In this document: positions 56,101-63,659 of the stretch, one piece after another
Layout of the letters: every line of letters starts with the position of its first letter
Position numbering within the stretch: the stretch's first letter is position 1
Program-made: the position numbers and the translations under genes
The notes under the pieces: model-generated
The model's database searches: none
Seen by the model: only the letters and a program-made list of their open reading frames with translations
Told to the model about the DNA's origin: nothing
From: a virus
Direction: 5' to 3' (one strand)
DNA: 64,000 bases
Virus record (IMG/VR): IMGVR_UViG_3300042549_004948
Location: 98,470 to 162,469 of that record

Positions 56101-57484
56101 TATTACTAGGATTAGTCCTATCAAAAAACATCTTAGTTTCTAAATCAAGAGAAGCTAAAGAACTTTGTATTTGTTGTTGAACATTACCTATTTGATTTTG
56201 CGTATTTTGATTAACTGGCGATGTTATAGCCGCTTGATTAGAATTTGCAGGTCTATAATACTCTGTTAATTTTTCAAATAAGTGTTTTGTATCTATAGTT
56301 ATAGAAGATACTAATTGATTTATATTTTTAGTAGGTATAACGGCTCCTAAAGTAGGAAAAAATAAAGACTTTCCTCTATCGAATTTTATATCATATAAAA
56401 AATCATATTCATTAATATTAGTAGTTTTTGAACCAATATATGCAGCCTGATTTACTATGTTTTGTAATTCTGATTGGTTAGGATCTTTATCTTTTCCGTT
56501 AATTTGTTTATTAAGATCTCTTAATATAGAAACTCTTTTAGAATCTTCTAATTCTTGTTTTGCTAATTCTTCTTGTCTTTGTTTTTGTAAAAGAGCCGCT
56601 TGTTCTGCATTAGAAATTTCAATTAGCGTGTTACTTAAAATTCTAATCTCTTCTTGCACGATACCAGGTAAAGTTCCTACGTTATTAATCTTTAATGAGT
56701 CTGCTAAAACACCTAGCGCCATCAATCTTAATTGACAATCAAAGCCACCATCTTGAGTATATGTAAATGAAAAATTAGTAACTATGCCAAGCATTCCATC
56801 ATAATTGCCTTCAGACTGTCTAGAGTTTTTAGCTACTTGTATGTATATCTCTTCTTTAGATAAATCTGCTTGAAATGGGTCTACGCTATATAATTCACTA
56901 GATTGTATTCTATTTGGATCTTCAGAACTATAAAATGCCGTATTTCCCCATTCTAAAAACATTGTGAAGCCTAATTTAAAATACAGCGCATCCATAATAT
57001 CAAGCTGCGCTTTATCCCAACATTTAAAATTAATTGTAGCAGATCTAACAGAACCTAAGCGGCCTTGTGTTTCAATAGCTACATTTGTGATACCTGGCAT
57101 TGGCTTATAGCCATATCTTTGTATTTCATCTTTTCCTAATGTGCCATAAGCACCGCCTGCACCAATACCAGATCTTAATTGATAAGAATTTTTGTCTAGG
57201 TATTTTGATGTTCCTCCAAAGAGTACAAACTGTTTTGCTAAATCAGATTTGCTAGTTATAGAATCTCCAACTATCCTGTTAAAATAATTTAAGTCAGATT
57301 GATTAACTAAATCTATAGAAGATACTAATCTTACCCATGCTGATTTATTTGTAAGGTATAAGATGTTACTATTATCTCTTGAATCTCTTGCCCCATTTAT
57401 AGATCTAGTTTGAATTTGGCTTAATAGCCATTGAGGAAGCTTAGTTCCTATAATATTAGATATTTTGTTGTCTAGACCTGCCAT
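53195..57484 (-). CDS. Baseplate hub protein with C-terminal lysozyme (giant)
   Basis: A 1429-residue structural protein. The N-terminus (KISNIIGTKLPQWLLSQIQTRS...YKPMPGITNVAIETQGRLGSVRSATINFKCWDKAQLDIMDALYFKLGFTMFLEWG) resembles environmental T4-like baseplate hub proteins. The middle is long and coiled or repeat-rich (about residues 290-700). The last 155 residues are a T4-type lysozyme: FISKKEGFLERPRPDEGTLRAGYGTD with the catalytic Glu in KKEGF, then SLNDKQKASLVSFTYNAG. In T4, gp5 carries the lysozyme and gp27 the hub; here they may be fused. The lysozyme would pierce peptidoglycan during injection. Confidence 0.85.
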   Translation of the reverse strand: MAGLDNKISNIIGTKLPQWLLSQIQTRSINGARDSRDNSNILYLTNKSAWVRLVSSIDLVNQSDLNYFNRIVGDSITSKSDLAKQFVLFGGTSKYLDKNSYQLRSGIGAGGAYGTLGKDEIQRYGYKPMPGITNVAIETQGRLGSVRSATINFKCWDKAQLDIMDALYFKLGFTMFLEWGNTAFYSSEDPNRIQSSELYSVDPFQADLSKEEIYIQVAKNSRQSEGNYDGMLGIVTNFSFTYTQDGGFDCQLRLMALGVLADSLKINNVGTLPGIVQEEIRILSNTLIEISNAEQAALLQKQRQEELAKQELEDSKRVSILRDLNKQINGKDKDPNQSELQNIVNQAAYIGSKTTNINEYDFLYDIKFDRGKSLFFPTLGAVIPTKNINQLVSSITIDTKHLFEKLTEYYRPANSNQAAITSPVNQNTQNQIGNVQQQIQSSLASLDLETKMFFDRTNPSNTQQIKVNINYLGQNKKTYYASIITEFGRNNPNYKKEIINQQLVYETAIKQLKSSDNIEFTEIAFEARNVNETTEFAVTSKPFSTVSSDTNSTNLNGINFYPVVTLATTIDVVVPGTVLVENFTTERTITVTQQGTVSIPVTVQIKLTDTDLISAIAKGNNSPDYLATQKRIVDQNQTQTTSKEDQAIQQKALETQISEALNSQSALELTLRAIQLHALNRAITLTGNLDIGKSVFALKMTDANEKIFLNQIFSNGIFSDFINELIVPEQIENTGYNDNIKALNRLQRLKIQSKYGFASSLMGNSADINTLQACDFDSLLKAFVVPYQINQEIIKGTSTNHPVYIPLGLLLMVLNHCCTIYDSKEADKTQTPLVYIDFNTAHNYFLSNTKQLSTNPWVTLIRFEGSFNDYKKLFDPSILNGDNIKPPSGSQEVIPLFNPATQDVLTGQIPRIKFDGTDNNIYRGKMMNILLNVDYLIKIIKDFSYKDGTNSIYLKEFIEQILTDVNKYLGKINVFRLSYNDKGNTLQIIDDQFIPVKDEEDQIGPNDVKTTGTILSRSNTTELPLIGKYSIAKTLDIKSDISSKLSNTLAISANADVGSKASLSKNGDNYGYINTSYQDRYIVNRLEVQNTNTGSKADVNLDSIINSAVQFNQTISDFYSKINPSETSVDHATNYFIDKMTKIKNDEYPTRASAMIPVSVNFSTDGISGFLMGQAFTIPDELLPYTYNARVVPGEKGLQQDHINKVGFVVVGLGHTLENNQWTTNVRANMIFLKDKTEFSGSVVQTDNRAGVFTENQNNPSTPAGQTSIANLNINEIWEQIAFDFISKKEGFLERPRPDEGTLRAGYGTDKIVLADGTIKNVGSDTVFSREDAKRTLVYQIKTTFAPRVIFQIGQQNWNSLNDKQKASLVSFTYNAGSLTESVVTAIKSNTGSTAVASAITLGPKTGKVSGYIKALETRRKEEATLYLS
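53200..53207 (-). promoter_or_regulatory. Candidate promoter motif ATATTTAT
   Basis: 9 bases upstream of the 208-residue gene ATG, overlapping the last codons of the hub gene. Confidence 0.4.
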
Positions 57485-57486
57485 AA

Positions 57487-57795
57487 CTATCTTGTTGCGT
57501 TTACTAGTTTGTATTCATTGATTATTGCTGAAAGATCTACTGGGATTCTTAGTTGCATTCCTGGTTCTGTATATAGAGAATCTCCTGGTAATGAATTAGC
57601 TGACGCTATTACCCACCAAAAGCTTGTGTCACCATAAAAATCAAAAGCTAATAGATCTAATCTGTCTCCTAATACTGTTATAACATAATTATCCTCATTA
57701 GACAATGGAATATCAGGATAGATATTATTTAAATAGTATTGGCTACCTGTTGCTTGAAGCTTTGTGACTTGTATATTTTGATATCTATAGTTCAT
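57487..57795 (-). CDS. Baseplate wedge protein gp53-like / LysM-like
   Basis: A 102-residue protein: DNYVITVLGDRLDLLAFDFYGDTSFWWVIASANSLPGDSLYTEPGMQLRIPVD. The pattern YxVxxGDRLDxLAxxxYGDxxxWWxIAxAN matches LysM-type phage baseplate wedge proteins (T4 gp53 and phage X/LysM family), which stabilise the wedge or bind peptidoglycan. It lies 1-2 bases from the hub gene and the tail-cap-like gene. Confidence 0.85.
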   Translation of the reverse strand: MNYRYQNIQVTKLQATGSQYYLNNIYPDIPLSNEDNYVITVLGDRLDLLAFDFYGDTSFWWVIASANSLPGDSLYTEPGMQLRIPVDLSAIINEYKLVNATR

Positions 57796-57796
57796 T

Positions 57797-59641
57797 TTAT
57801 ATTCTTATTCCAGGTGTTGTAGTTGTAAACGACTGTAAATCTTGCCTCTGCCTCTCTTCTAAAATTGCCTCTTCATTTGCCTGTTCTACAGCTCTTCTTT
57901 CAGATACACTATTTTCAGTTACGCTAAATGCAGTTCTATTTGCATCTACTCTCCTTATAAAGTCTTGAGGAATATTTGCTATTAAAGCTGTCGAGTTTGA
58001 TTGCGCTATTTCTTCATTTGTAGTTATCTCAGTATCTGCAACTACAGGGTCTCTAAAAGTTGAAGTAGTTGATCTTATATCTCCTACTGAACTTCTCTTA
58101 GGTAGTATGTCAAATACAGGTTTAAATGAAATAGAAATGTCTATTACTTGAGGAAGTTGCGCAATATCTCCTGTTTGACTCTTTTCTAAATTAATTTCCC
58201 AAGGATAGTTATTATCGACTGTTATATTAACGCTTTCTAAAAATCCAGGAACTCTATAGAAATAGTCACCTATAGTTAATCTTACTATAGGAGCTCTCAT
58301 AATTCCTTGATTAGGGCTATAATCAGGATATACTTGACTAACTAAATTATTAACCCTATTATACATAGGTTTTAATTCTTCTTTAGATCCTGCATAAACT
58401 CTGAACGAAAAAGATACACTTCTATCAAATCCTTGGTATACATAAAAATTCTCACCTCTACCCATATATTTGAAAGCATTCCATTGAGCAGAATTATTAT
58501 CAGTTATTCCTGCTGTTAAAAAAGCTCTAAAGAATATGGCCGTTGAATAACTTGGATCATCATTTGAAATAGCTTCAAATACAAACTTAATTAAATCGTC
58601 TGTTTTACCATCGTTAATTTCCCATGGAGCTACATCATTTTTAAATACAAAAGGATATAGTTGATTAAGTTTATCTTTTTTATTAACAAAAAATCTATAA
58701 TCTGTAGATTGCTCTTTATTCCATGCATTAGGAAAAATGACTGAGTTTGCTGATTGATTAATTTTTGCTCTAAAATCTTGGATATTTGTAGTAGCTACTC
58801 CGTCTGTAATATTATTTACATTTTGAGACAATAATAGATTATATGTCATTGCATTTCTAGAACTTAATCTAGTCGTGTCAACTGATCTTCTAATAGTTGT
58901 AGTTCCTATACCATAAACAGAACCAGGACCTCCTAGATATTGAAATATCAAGTTTCTATTTAATGATATTCCTAAAGTATTAACTAAGTTTATATCTGGG
59001 ATATTTTCTGTGTTTACAATAGGACTTGTTCCTGTGGACATCTTAAGAGAATTCAGCAAGAGAAGCCTATTAGTAGCTTTCTCATTATCTACATTCTGCT
59101 TATTAACTATGTCGTAATATGTTTTTTGAAAAGGATTAAAAGGAACTAGACCATGCCTAATAGCGTGAGTCCCTGTTCCAGAAGCACCTACTTGAGCTAA
59201 TGTATTTATTCCTCTATTATAAACTCTTGTATTTTCTAATAGGCCGGGTATAGAAAAACCTTGAGGAATTCCTGATAAGGTATTTCCTGTTTCTATTTTT
59301 GGGTTACTTAATTGAAGGCCAATTTGTTTTTGTATAAATGCTGTGCCTCTAGGCTTATCTTCAAAAAATTTCTTAATTCTAGTTCTATCTACTTTTCCTG
59401 ATAGAGTAAAAGTTTGAGTTCCTATATCAAATGTAAGTTCACCTCCTCTAATAGGATAGTCAACATTTCCAGTAGAACCAGGTCTGAATATAGGATTAGT
59501 ATTGCCAGTTAACGAGCCTATAGAGTTGCCCGTATTAGGCATAATAGTTTGGATATAAGGAAGACCTGATGAACCATAACCTAGTTGATCTCCTTGATAT
59601 CTTAAACTCTTAAGGCTTGTTTTTAAATTTATTAATGGCAT
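57797..59641 (-). CDS. Large baseplate or tail-tube-initiator-like protein
   Basis: A 614-residue structural protein. The first half is Gly/Ser/Asn-rich, with poor similarity to known proteins. The C-terminal half contains FYVYQGFDRSVSFSFRVYAGSKEELKPMYNRVNNLVSQVYPDYS, then MRAPIVRLTIGDYFYRVPGFLESVNITVDNNYPWEINLE and ISISFKPVFDIL. That layout (P.VxLxIGD...VPGFLxSVxxxxDxxxPWE) resembles baseplate proteins that cap or nucleate the tail tube. It lies between the wedge protein and tape measure genes, supporting a baseplate role. Confidence 0.7.
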   Translation of the reverse strand: MPLINLKTSLKSLRYQGDQLGYGSSGLPYIQTIMPNTGNSIGSLTGNTNPIFRPGSTGNVDYPIRGGELTFDIGTQTFTLSGKVDRTRIKKFFEDKPRGTAFIQKQIGLQLSNPKIETGNTLSGIPQGFSIPGLLENTRVYNRGINTLAQVGASGTGTHAIRHGLVPFNPFQKTYYDIVNKQNVDNEKATNRLLLLNSLKMSTGTSPIVNTENIPDINLVNTLGISLNRNLIFQYLGGPGSVYGIGTTTIRRSVDTTRLSSRNAMTYNLLLSQNVNNITDGVATTNIQDFRAKINQSANSVIFPNAWNKEQSTDYRFFVNKKDKLNQLYPFVFKNDVAPWEINDGKTDDLIKFVFEAISNDDPSYSTAIFFRAFLTAGITDNNSAQWNAFKYMGRGENFYVYQGFDRSVSFSFRVYAGSKEELKPMYNRVNNLVSQVYPDYSPNQGIMRAPIVRLTIGDYFYRVPGFLESVNITVDNNYPWEINLEKSQTGDIAQLPQVIDISISFKPVFDILPKRSSVGDIRSTTSTFRDPVVADTEITTNEEIAQSNSTALIANIPQDFIRRVDANRTAFSVTENSVSERRAVEQANEEAILEERQRQDLQSFTTTTPGIRI

Positions 59642-59654
59642 TTAGATTAATTTA

Positions 59655-61907
59655 TTACTTCGTTTGTTTTTCAGCGAATCCACCCATGCTATAGTGACTT
59701 TCCGCGTCAGCACTTGACTGCACAATATTTGCTTTAACACTTATATTTAAAGATTGTGGACCTTTCATCATATTATTATCAGATGCTGCTGGGGCTGGTT
59801 GTGGCGTTCCATTAGATTTTACTGCAGAATTAACCGCATTATCTTTTACAGATACTGTTTCCATATTACCACCTAAGCCTCTTATTTTTTGAGGTGCTGA
59901 TTTTGCAAAGGCCTCAAATTTACGTTCAAGATTTTCATCAATTGCACCAAAAGTTACAAAATCTAAAACATCAATTATTCCATTAGTAATAGTAAGAGCT
60001 ATTTCAGCTATACTAGCAAATACATCTCTGATCTTTACAATAACTGAGCTAATATTTTCAGGTTTAGATATATACTCAATAAAACTTTCTATCTTATCTA
60101 TAATACCACTGCTCTCTACAAAATCTGCTATTGACTGCTTTATTTTTTCTATAAATGCCGCTATTTTTTCTTGAGCAGATGCATTAATTAAGTTTTGATA
60201 TGCTTCTTCGCCAATTGCCGCTGTTAATTCTTTTTGATTTTTATACCTTGCTAGACCTAGTTGTAATTGTTGTTTTGCGCTGTCTCCTTGTTTAGCACCT
60301 AAAGTAGAAAGTAGTTCTTGCTGTTTAAGCATCTCTCCCATTTGGTCTCTAGACATGCCAAATGCTGAGGCTAGGGATTCTGCTTGTATACGATTTAATT
60401 TCAAAAAGTCATTAGCAGATCCTACTTGGCTTGTTATTTCTTGTGCGGCTGTTGCTAAATCATTATTTAAGAAAGCTTCACGAGCTTTATTTAAATTAAT
60501 TTCTTTTCCTGTTAATAATTGTGCTTCAAATTCTTTTGATATAGAAGACTCAAAATCTAAGAATGAATCTGCAATTGAATCTAATTGCTTTAATTCCATT
60601 CCCATCGCTTTAACAGTAACAAGCGATTTAGTTAACTGAGCAGGATATTTTGCAAATGATAAACCTAGATAGCCTCCTAAATTAGAAGCTTCTTTTAATA
60701 TTTTTTGATATTGAAAACTAACACCTGTTGCTTGTTTTAATCCAACTACTTGAGCCAATACTGATTTAGTTACGATATCAGAGTTTTGCCCTGTTATAGT
60801 TGCCGTTTCTGCTATACTTTTTCTTGTTTCTAAATCAAGACCTGCTATATCTTTTAGCTTAATATTAGTTGCTAATTGTTCGTTAGTTAATCTATTTGTA
60901 ACTCCTAAAGCATCAACTAATTCCATCTGAGATTCAACCATTTTCTGGCTGTTGATAAATAAATCTCCTGAGGATACACTCAAGCTTGCAAAGTCCATTT
61001 TAATTGCTCTAGCTTCACCTGTTGAAAGGTTCATAGCTCTAGCAAACTTCACTGTTTGATCTTGAATACCTAATATGTAATCAAACGCAGCTTTTAATCC
61101 ATTAATTAAAGCCCCTCCCATTCCTAATAAAGCCACGGGATCTGTTAATGAAGAGAACGCAGATTTCATAATAGAACCTAAACCTGTAAAAGCAACCTGT
61201 AATCCTCCGGTTAGTTTAGAGAACGTCCTTCCTAAGAAGTTCATCTTCTCTTGTTCTTTAACTAAATTTCTAGCTCTAAATGCCATTGCTTCATATGCCT
61301 GTTCACCAACTCCTAATTTATCAGCAAAAATCTTTGCAAGATTTCCTGTGATTCCCATTTGCTTAGAAACCTTCTTTTCATTTTCTAGTATACTAACACC
61401 TGTTTTAGTTTCCTCTTTTGCAATGTCCGCAGATACCTTTGCGTATTCTAGATTTTGAAGTTCTATATTAGCCTCTCTTATAAGAGCATTTTCTTGTAAT
61501 TTTTTATTTACTAAATTTATCTGAGATTGTGTGGTAGCTTTTGATAATAATTTATTTAATTTATCCTGCTCTTTTAATAAGTCTCTACTTTCTGCTGAAA
61601 GTCCTTCTTGTAAATCTAATACTTTTTGTTTACTTATATACTCTTTTTGAGTTAGTCTAGCTAATTCTTGTTGTACTTGTTTAACATTTATTGATCCTTT
61701 ATTAAGAGATTCTATTTTAGCAGATATTCTAGTATATGCCTTTTGCATACTATCTAGATCTCTCAAAGAAGACTTAAGTAAATTATTATAATCTCCTTGA
61801 TCATCTATAAGTTCTCTTAATGCTTGTTTTGCATCTAGAATACTTTTTTTAGATTCTTGAGGATTTCCTGATAATCCAGGTCCTGTATTTTGATTTTCGT
61901 TGGCCAT
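59655..61907 (-). CDS. Tape measure protein
   Basis: A 750-residue protein with long helices: SILDAKQALRELIDDQGDYNNLLKSSLRDLDSMQKAYTRISAKIESL and KLLSKATTQSQINLVNKKLQENALIREANIELQNLEYAKVSADIAKEETKT form coiled coils. Hydrophobic segments near residues 245-285 (GLGSIMKSAFSSLTDPVALLGMGGALINGLKAAF) and 640-660 (DVFASIAEIALTITNGIIDVL) follow. Size, coiled coils and the position before the tail tube genes fit a tape measure, which sets tail length. It ends with a disordered Asn/Pro-rich tail. Confidence 0.82.
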   Translation of the reverse strand: MANENQNTGPGLSGNPQESKKSILDAKQALRELIDDQGDYNNLLKSSLRDLDSMQKAYTRISAKIESLNKGSINVKQVQQELARLTQKEYISKQKVLDLQEGLSAESRDLLKEQDKLNKLLSKATTQSQINLVNKKLQENALIREANIELQNLEYAKVSADIAKEETKTGVSILENEKKVSKQMGITGNLAKIFADKLGVGEQAYEAMAFRARNLVKEQEKMNFLGRTFSKLTGGLQVAFTGLGSIMKSAFSSLTDPVALLGMGGALINGLKAAFDYILGIQDQTVKFARAMNLSTGEARAIKMDFASLSVSSGDLFINSQKMVESQMELVDALGVTNRLTNEQLATNIKLKDIAGLDLETRKSIAETATITGQNSDIVTKSVLAQVVGLKQATGVSFQYQKILKEASNLGGYLGLSFAKYPAQLTKSLVTVKAMGMELKQLDSIADSFLDFESSISKEFEAQLLTGKEINLNKAREAFLNNDLATAAQEITSQVGSANDFLKLNRIQAESLASAFGMSRDQMGEMLKQQELLSTLGAKQGDSAKQQLQLGLARYKNQKELTAAIGEEAYQNLINASAQEKIAAFIEKIKQSIADFVESSGIIDKIESFIEYISKPENISSVIVKIRDVFASIAEIALTITNGIIDVLDFVTFGAIDENLERKFEAFAKSAPQKIRGLGGNMETVSVKDNAVNSAVKSNGTPQPAPAASDNNMMKGPQSLNISVKANIVQSSADAESHYSMGGFAEKQTK

Positions 61908-61926
61908 TATTTAGTATTACCTACGA

Positions 61927-61934
61927 ATAAATAT
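61927..61934 (-). promoter_or_regulatory. Candidate promoter motif ATATTTAT
   Basis: 19 bases upstream of the tape measure ATG, just past the gp51-like gene stop. Confidence 0.45.
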
Positions 61935-62189
61935 TTACTTTTTCGTTTTTACTTTAGAAACGAAGGTCGATTCTTCTTTAGGCTTGGCAAAGTCAGGAAT
62001 TTTAATTTTACTAGGATCTGTCTTCTCTGTTATTTTTTGACTATTTTGATTTCTAACCTCTTCTACTTTTTCAAGATACTGATTAATCTTTCTTAGATTA
62101 AATCTCCTAGTAGTAACTGGCATGTTCCATACCTCGGACCAACTAAAGCCACCTCCGCCGTGATAAGTAAGCTCAAAGCACTCTGTCAT
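61935..62189 (-). CDS. Small baseplate-assembly-like protein
   Basis: An 84-residue protein: FELTYHGGGGFSWSEVWNMPVTTRRFNLRKINQYLEKVEEVRNQNSQ. The SWSEVWNMPVTTRRFxLxKI block recalls the short proteins that follow the gp26-like baseplate gene in T4-like phages (possibly gp51-like chaperones). A hairpin lies between the two genes. The C-terminal 30 residues are basic. Role inferred from position. Confidence 0.65.
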   Translation of the reverse strand: MTECFELTYHGGGGFSWSEVWNMPVTTRRFNLRKINQYLEKVEEVRNQNSQKITEKTDPSKIKIPDFAKPKEESTFVSKVKTKK

Positions 62190-62193
62190 GAAT

Positions 62194-62210
62194 GCCGACC
62201 TGTAGTCGGC
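62194..62210 (-). promoter_or_regulatory. Hairpin between stop and start codon of two baseplate genes
   Basis: On the coding strand GCCGAC pairs with GTCGGC around a 5-base loop, 1 base after the stop of the gp26-like gene and 4 bases before the ATG of the next. It may slow or couple translation. Confidence 0.6.
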
Positions 62211-62211
62211 G

Positions 62212-62967
62212 TTAGGGAAAAAAGAACTCTGCGGTCATAGGTAATACTGTATTTACCTCTGTGCCATCTTTCATAGAAAATGAAATATTCATATCGATAT
62301 CCGGCGTTGTTCTTTCGATCTCTTTACGGAGTTCAATAGAATCTCTAGACAGTAGTGCCCCGGATTCAATAAAGTCTCTAATGGTTTTTGTAGAATATTC
62401 ACCATTTATAGATGTTATCTGATGTTTAAGTCTTGTGGAAATTCCTCCGGCATCTTGATTTAAATTCTTTTTTACGCCTTTTATTTCCTCGTCTATCTTT
62501 TTATCATCTGATACACTTAATACTTTGAATGTAACTACATTCTTAGTATATGGGAATGTAAACTCAAACTCGTTTTTATTGTTGAACTTAGACCAGTCTA
62601 ATTCTTTATATTTTAAAGTTTGAAGATCGATATCTACCCGCTCTTTTTCTCCTGTTGTTGGATTAGGATATTCGAAAGAATAGTCTTTACCATAAGCTAG
62701 AATCCTAGCCGCGATCAGTAAGCCATTCCTGTCACCTAAGGTTAGGTCTTCGTAATTGATTGGTGATTTTATTAGGCTCTTCAACATCTTCTCGATGGCG
62801 ATACCCTGGCGCAGCAGGTTAACGTTTGTGAGGATGTCTTCCTCTCTGGCTGTCATATACTTCATTTCAACTTGTCCTGAAGATAATGCGTTTTCTTTTG
62901 GGTAGATAAGGCCTTTACTTGGCAGGTCTATTAACTCTGTTGGTACTGTAAACTTTTGTTCTGACAT
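62212..62967 (-). CDS. Baseplate protein, T4 gp26-like
   Basis: A 251-residue protein opening KFTVPTELIDLPSKGLIYPKENALSSGQVEMKYMTAREEDILTNVNLLRQGIAIEKML. The LPSkGxxY...ssG.vexkymTAreEDIL pattern is the T4-like baseplate hub subunit gp26 family. The middle, LLIAARILAYGKDYSFEYPNPTTGEKERVDIDLQTL, is also typical. It lies between the tail tube and tape measure region, as in T4-like baseplate clusters. Has its own promoter motif upstream. Confidence 0.85.
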   Translation of the reverse strand: MSEQKFTVPTELIDLPSKGLIYPKENALSSGQVEMKYMTAREEDILTNVNLLRQGIAIEKMLKSLIKSPINYEDLTLGDRNGLLIAARILAYGKDYSFEYPNPTTGEKERVDIDLQTLKYKELDWSKFNNKNEFEFTFPYTKNVVTFKVLSVSDDKKIDEEIKGVKKNLNQDAGGISTRLKHQITSINGEYSTKTIRDFIESGALLSRDSIELRKEIERTTPDIDMNISFSMKDGTEVNTVLPMTAEFFFP

Positions 62968-62986
62968 AAACTATTGTATTTTATAT

Positions 62987-62994
62987 ATAAATAT
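62987..62994 (-). promoter_or_regulatory. Candidate promoter motif ATATTTAT
   Basis: 19 bases upstream of the gp26-like ATG, after the tail tube terminator. Confidence 0.5.
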
Positions 62995-63038
62995 AAGAAT
63001 AAGTAATTTTATAAAATAATTAAAAACTAGAGTAATAG

Positions 63039-63066
63039 AAAAAGGCCCCAAGAATGAGGCCCTTTT
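63039..63066 (-). terminator. Intrinsic terminator after the tail tube gene
   Basis: GGCCTCA pairs with TGGGGCC (7 pairs, one T-G) around a 4-base loop, T-run following on the coding strand; 59 bases past the tail tube stop. The other strand also carries a T-run. Confidence 0.8.
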
Positions 63067-63124
63067 TAACTCCTATATTTACTTCTAAATATTGTATAAA
63101 TTGATAATTAAGTACTCAATACTA

Positions 63125-63610
63125 CTAGTAGTTGAGCACGCAATAATCCATTCCGATTGACAAAGTCAATTCAGTAGGATCAGATGTAGACCAGTCATAT
63201 GTTCCGAAAGTTGCTTCTTTAATGAAAGCGCCTTTGATAATCCACTCACTTACGATGTCACCTACAGGGCCTAAGATAGATAGGTTAAGATCTTTCTTAT
63301 AAAAATCAGAGTATCCATCACGACCTGTTACAGACTCATGGTGAAGACGAACCCACTCAATCACAGCTTGTTGGCCAGAAGGAGATACTGGGTTGTAAAG
63401 GCTTAAGCTCATGTCTCTCCATTCTGCTTTACCTTTGATCTTACGATAAACGTTGATGTGATCTAATTTGATTTCATTTAAAGTAACGCCAGGAGCGTCT
63501 GCTTTTTTAATCATATAAGATGGAATACCATCAATGTACATCACGAAGCGGTTTGATACTGTAGGTTCAAACGCCGTAAACATTATCTCATTCGGATCTA
63601 ATACTGGCAT
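63125..63610 (-). CDS. Tail tube protein, T4 gp19-like
   Basis: A 161-residue protein: FTAFEPTVSNRFVMYIDGIPSYMIKKADAPGVTLNEIKLDHINVYRKIKGKAEWRDMSLSLYNPVSPSGQQAVIEWVRLHHESVTGRDGY, then LSILGPVGDIVSEWIIKGAFIKEATFGTYDW and ELTLSIGMDYCVLNY. This is the gp19-like tube fold typical of contractile-tail phages (F.f.V..iPsf...a..P........i......y..GkxxW..i...l.dp........v..W). Forms the inner tube of the tail. It stands as a single-gene unit with its own motif upstream and terminator downstream. Confidence 0.92.
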   Translation of the reverse strand: MPVLDPNEIMFTAFEPTVSNRFVMYIDGIPSYMIKKADAPGVTLNEIKLDHINVYRKIKGKAEWRDMSLSLYNPVSPSGQQAVIEWVRLHHESVTGRDGYSDFYKKDLNLSILGPVGDIVSEWIIKGAFIKEATFGTYDWSTSDPTELTLSIGMDYCVLNY

Positions 63611-63636
63611 TGTATTTCTAGTTTAATTTCTTACTT

Positions 63637-63644
63637 ATAAATAT
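63637..63644 (-). promoter_or_regulatory. Candidate promoter motif ATATTTAT
   Basis: 26 bases upstream of the tail tube ATG, 15 bases past the stop of the next gene. Confidence 0.5.
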
Positions 63645-63659
63645 TCGATAACGAATTTA

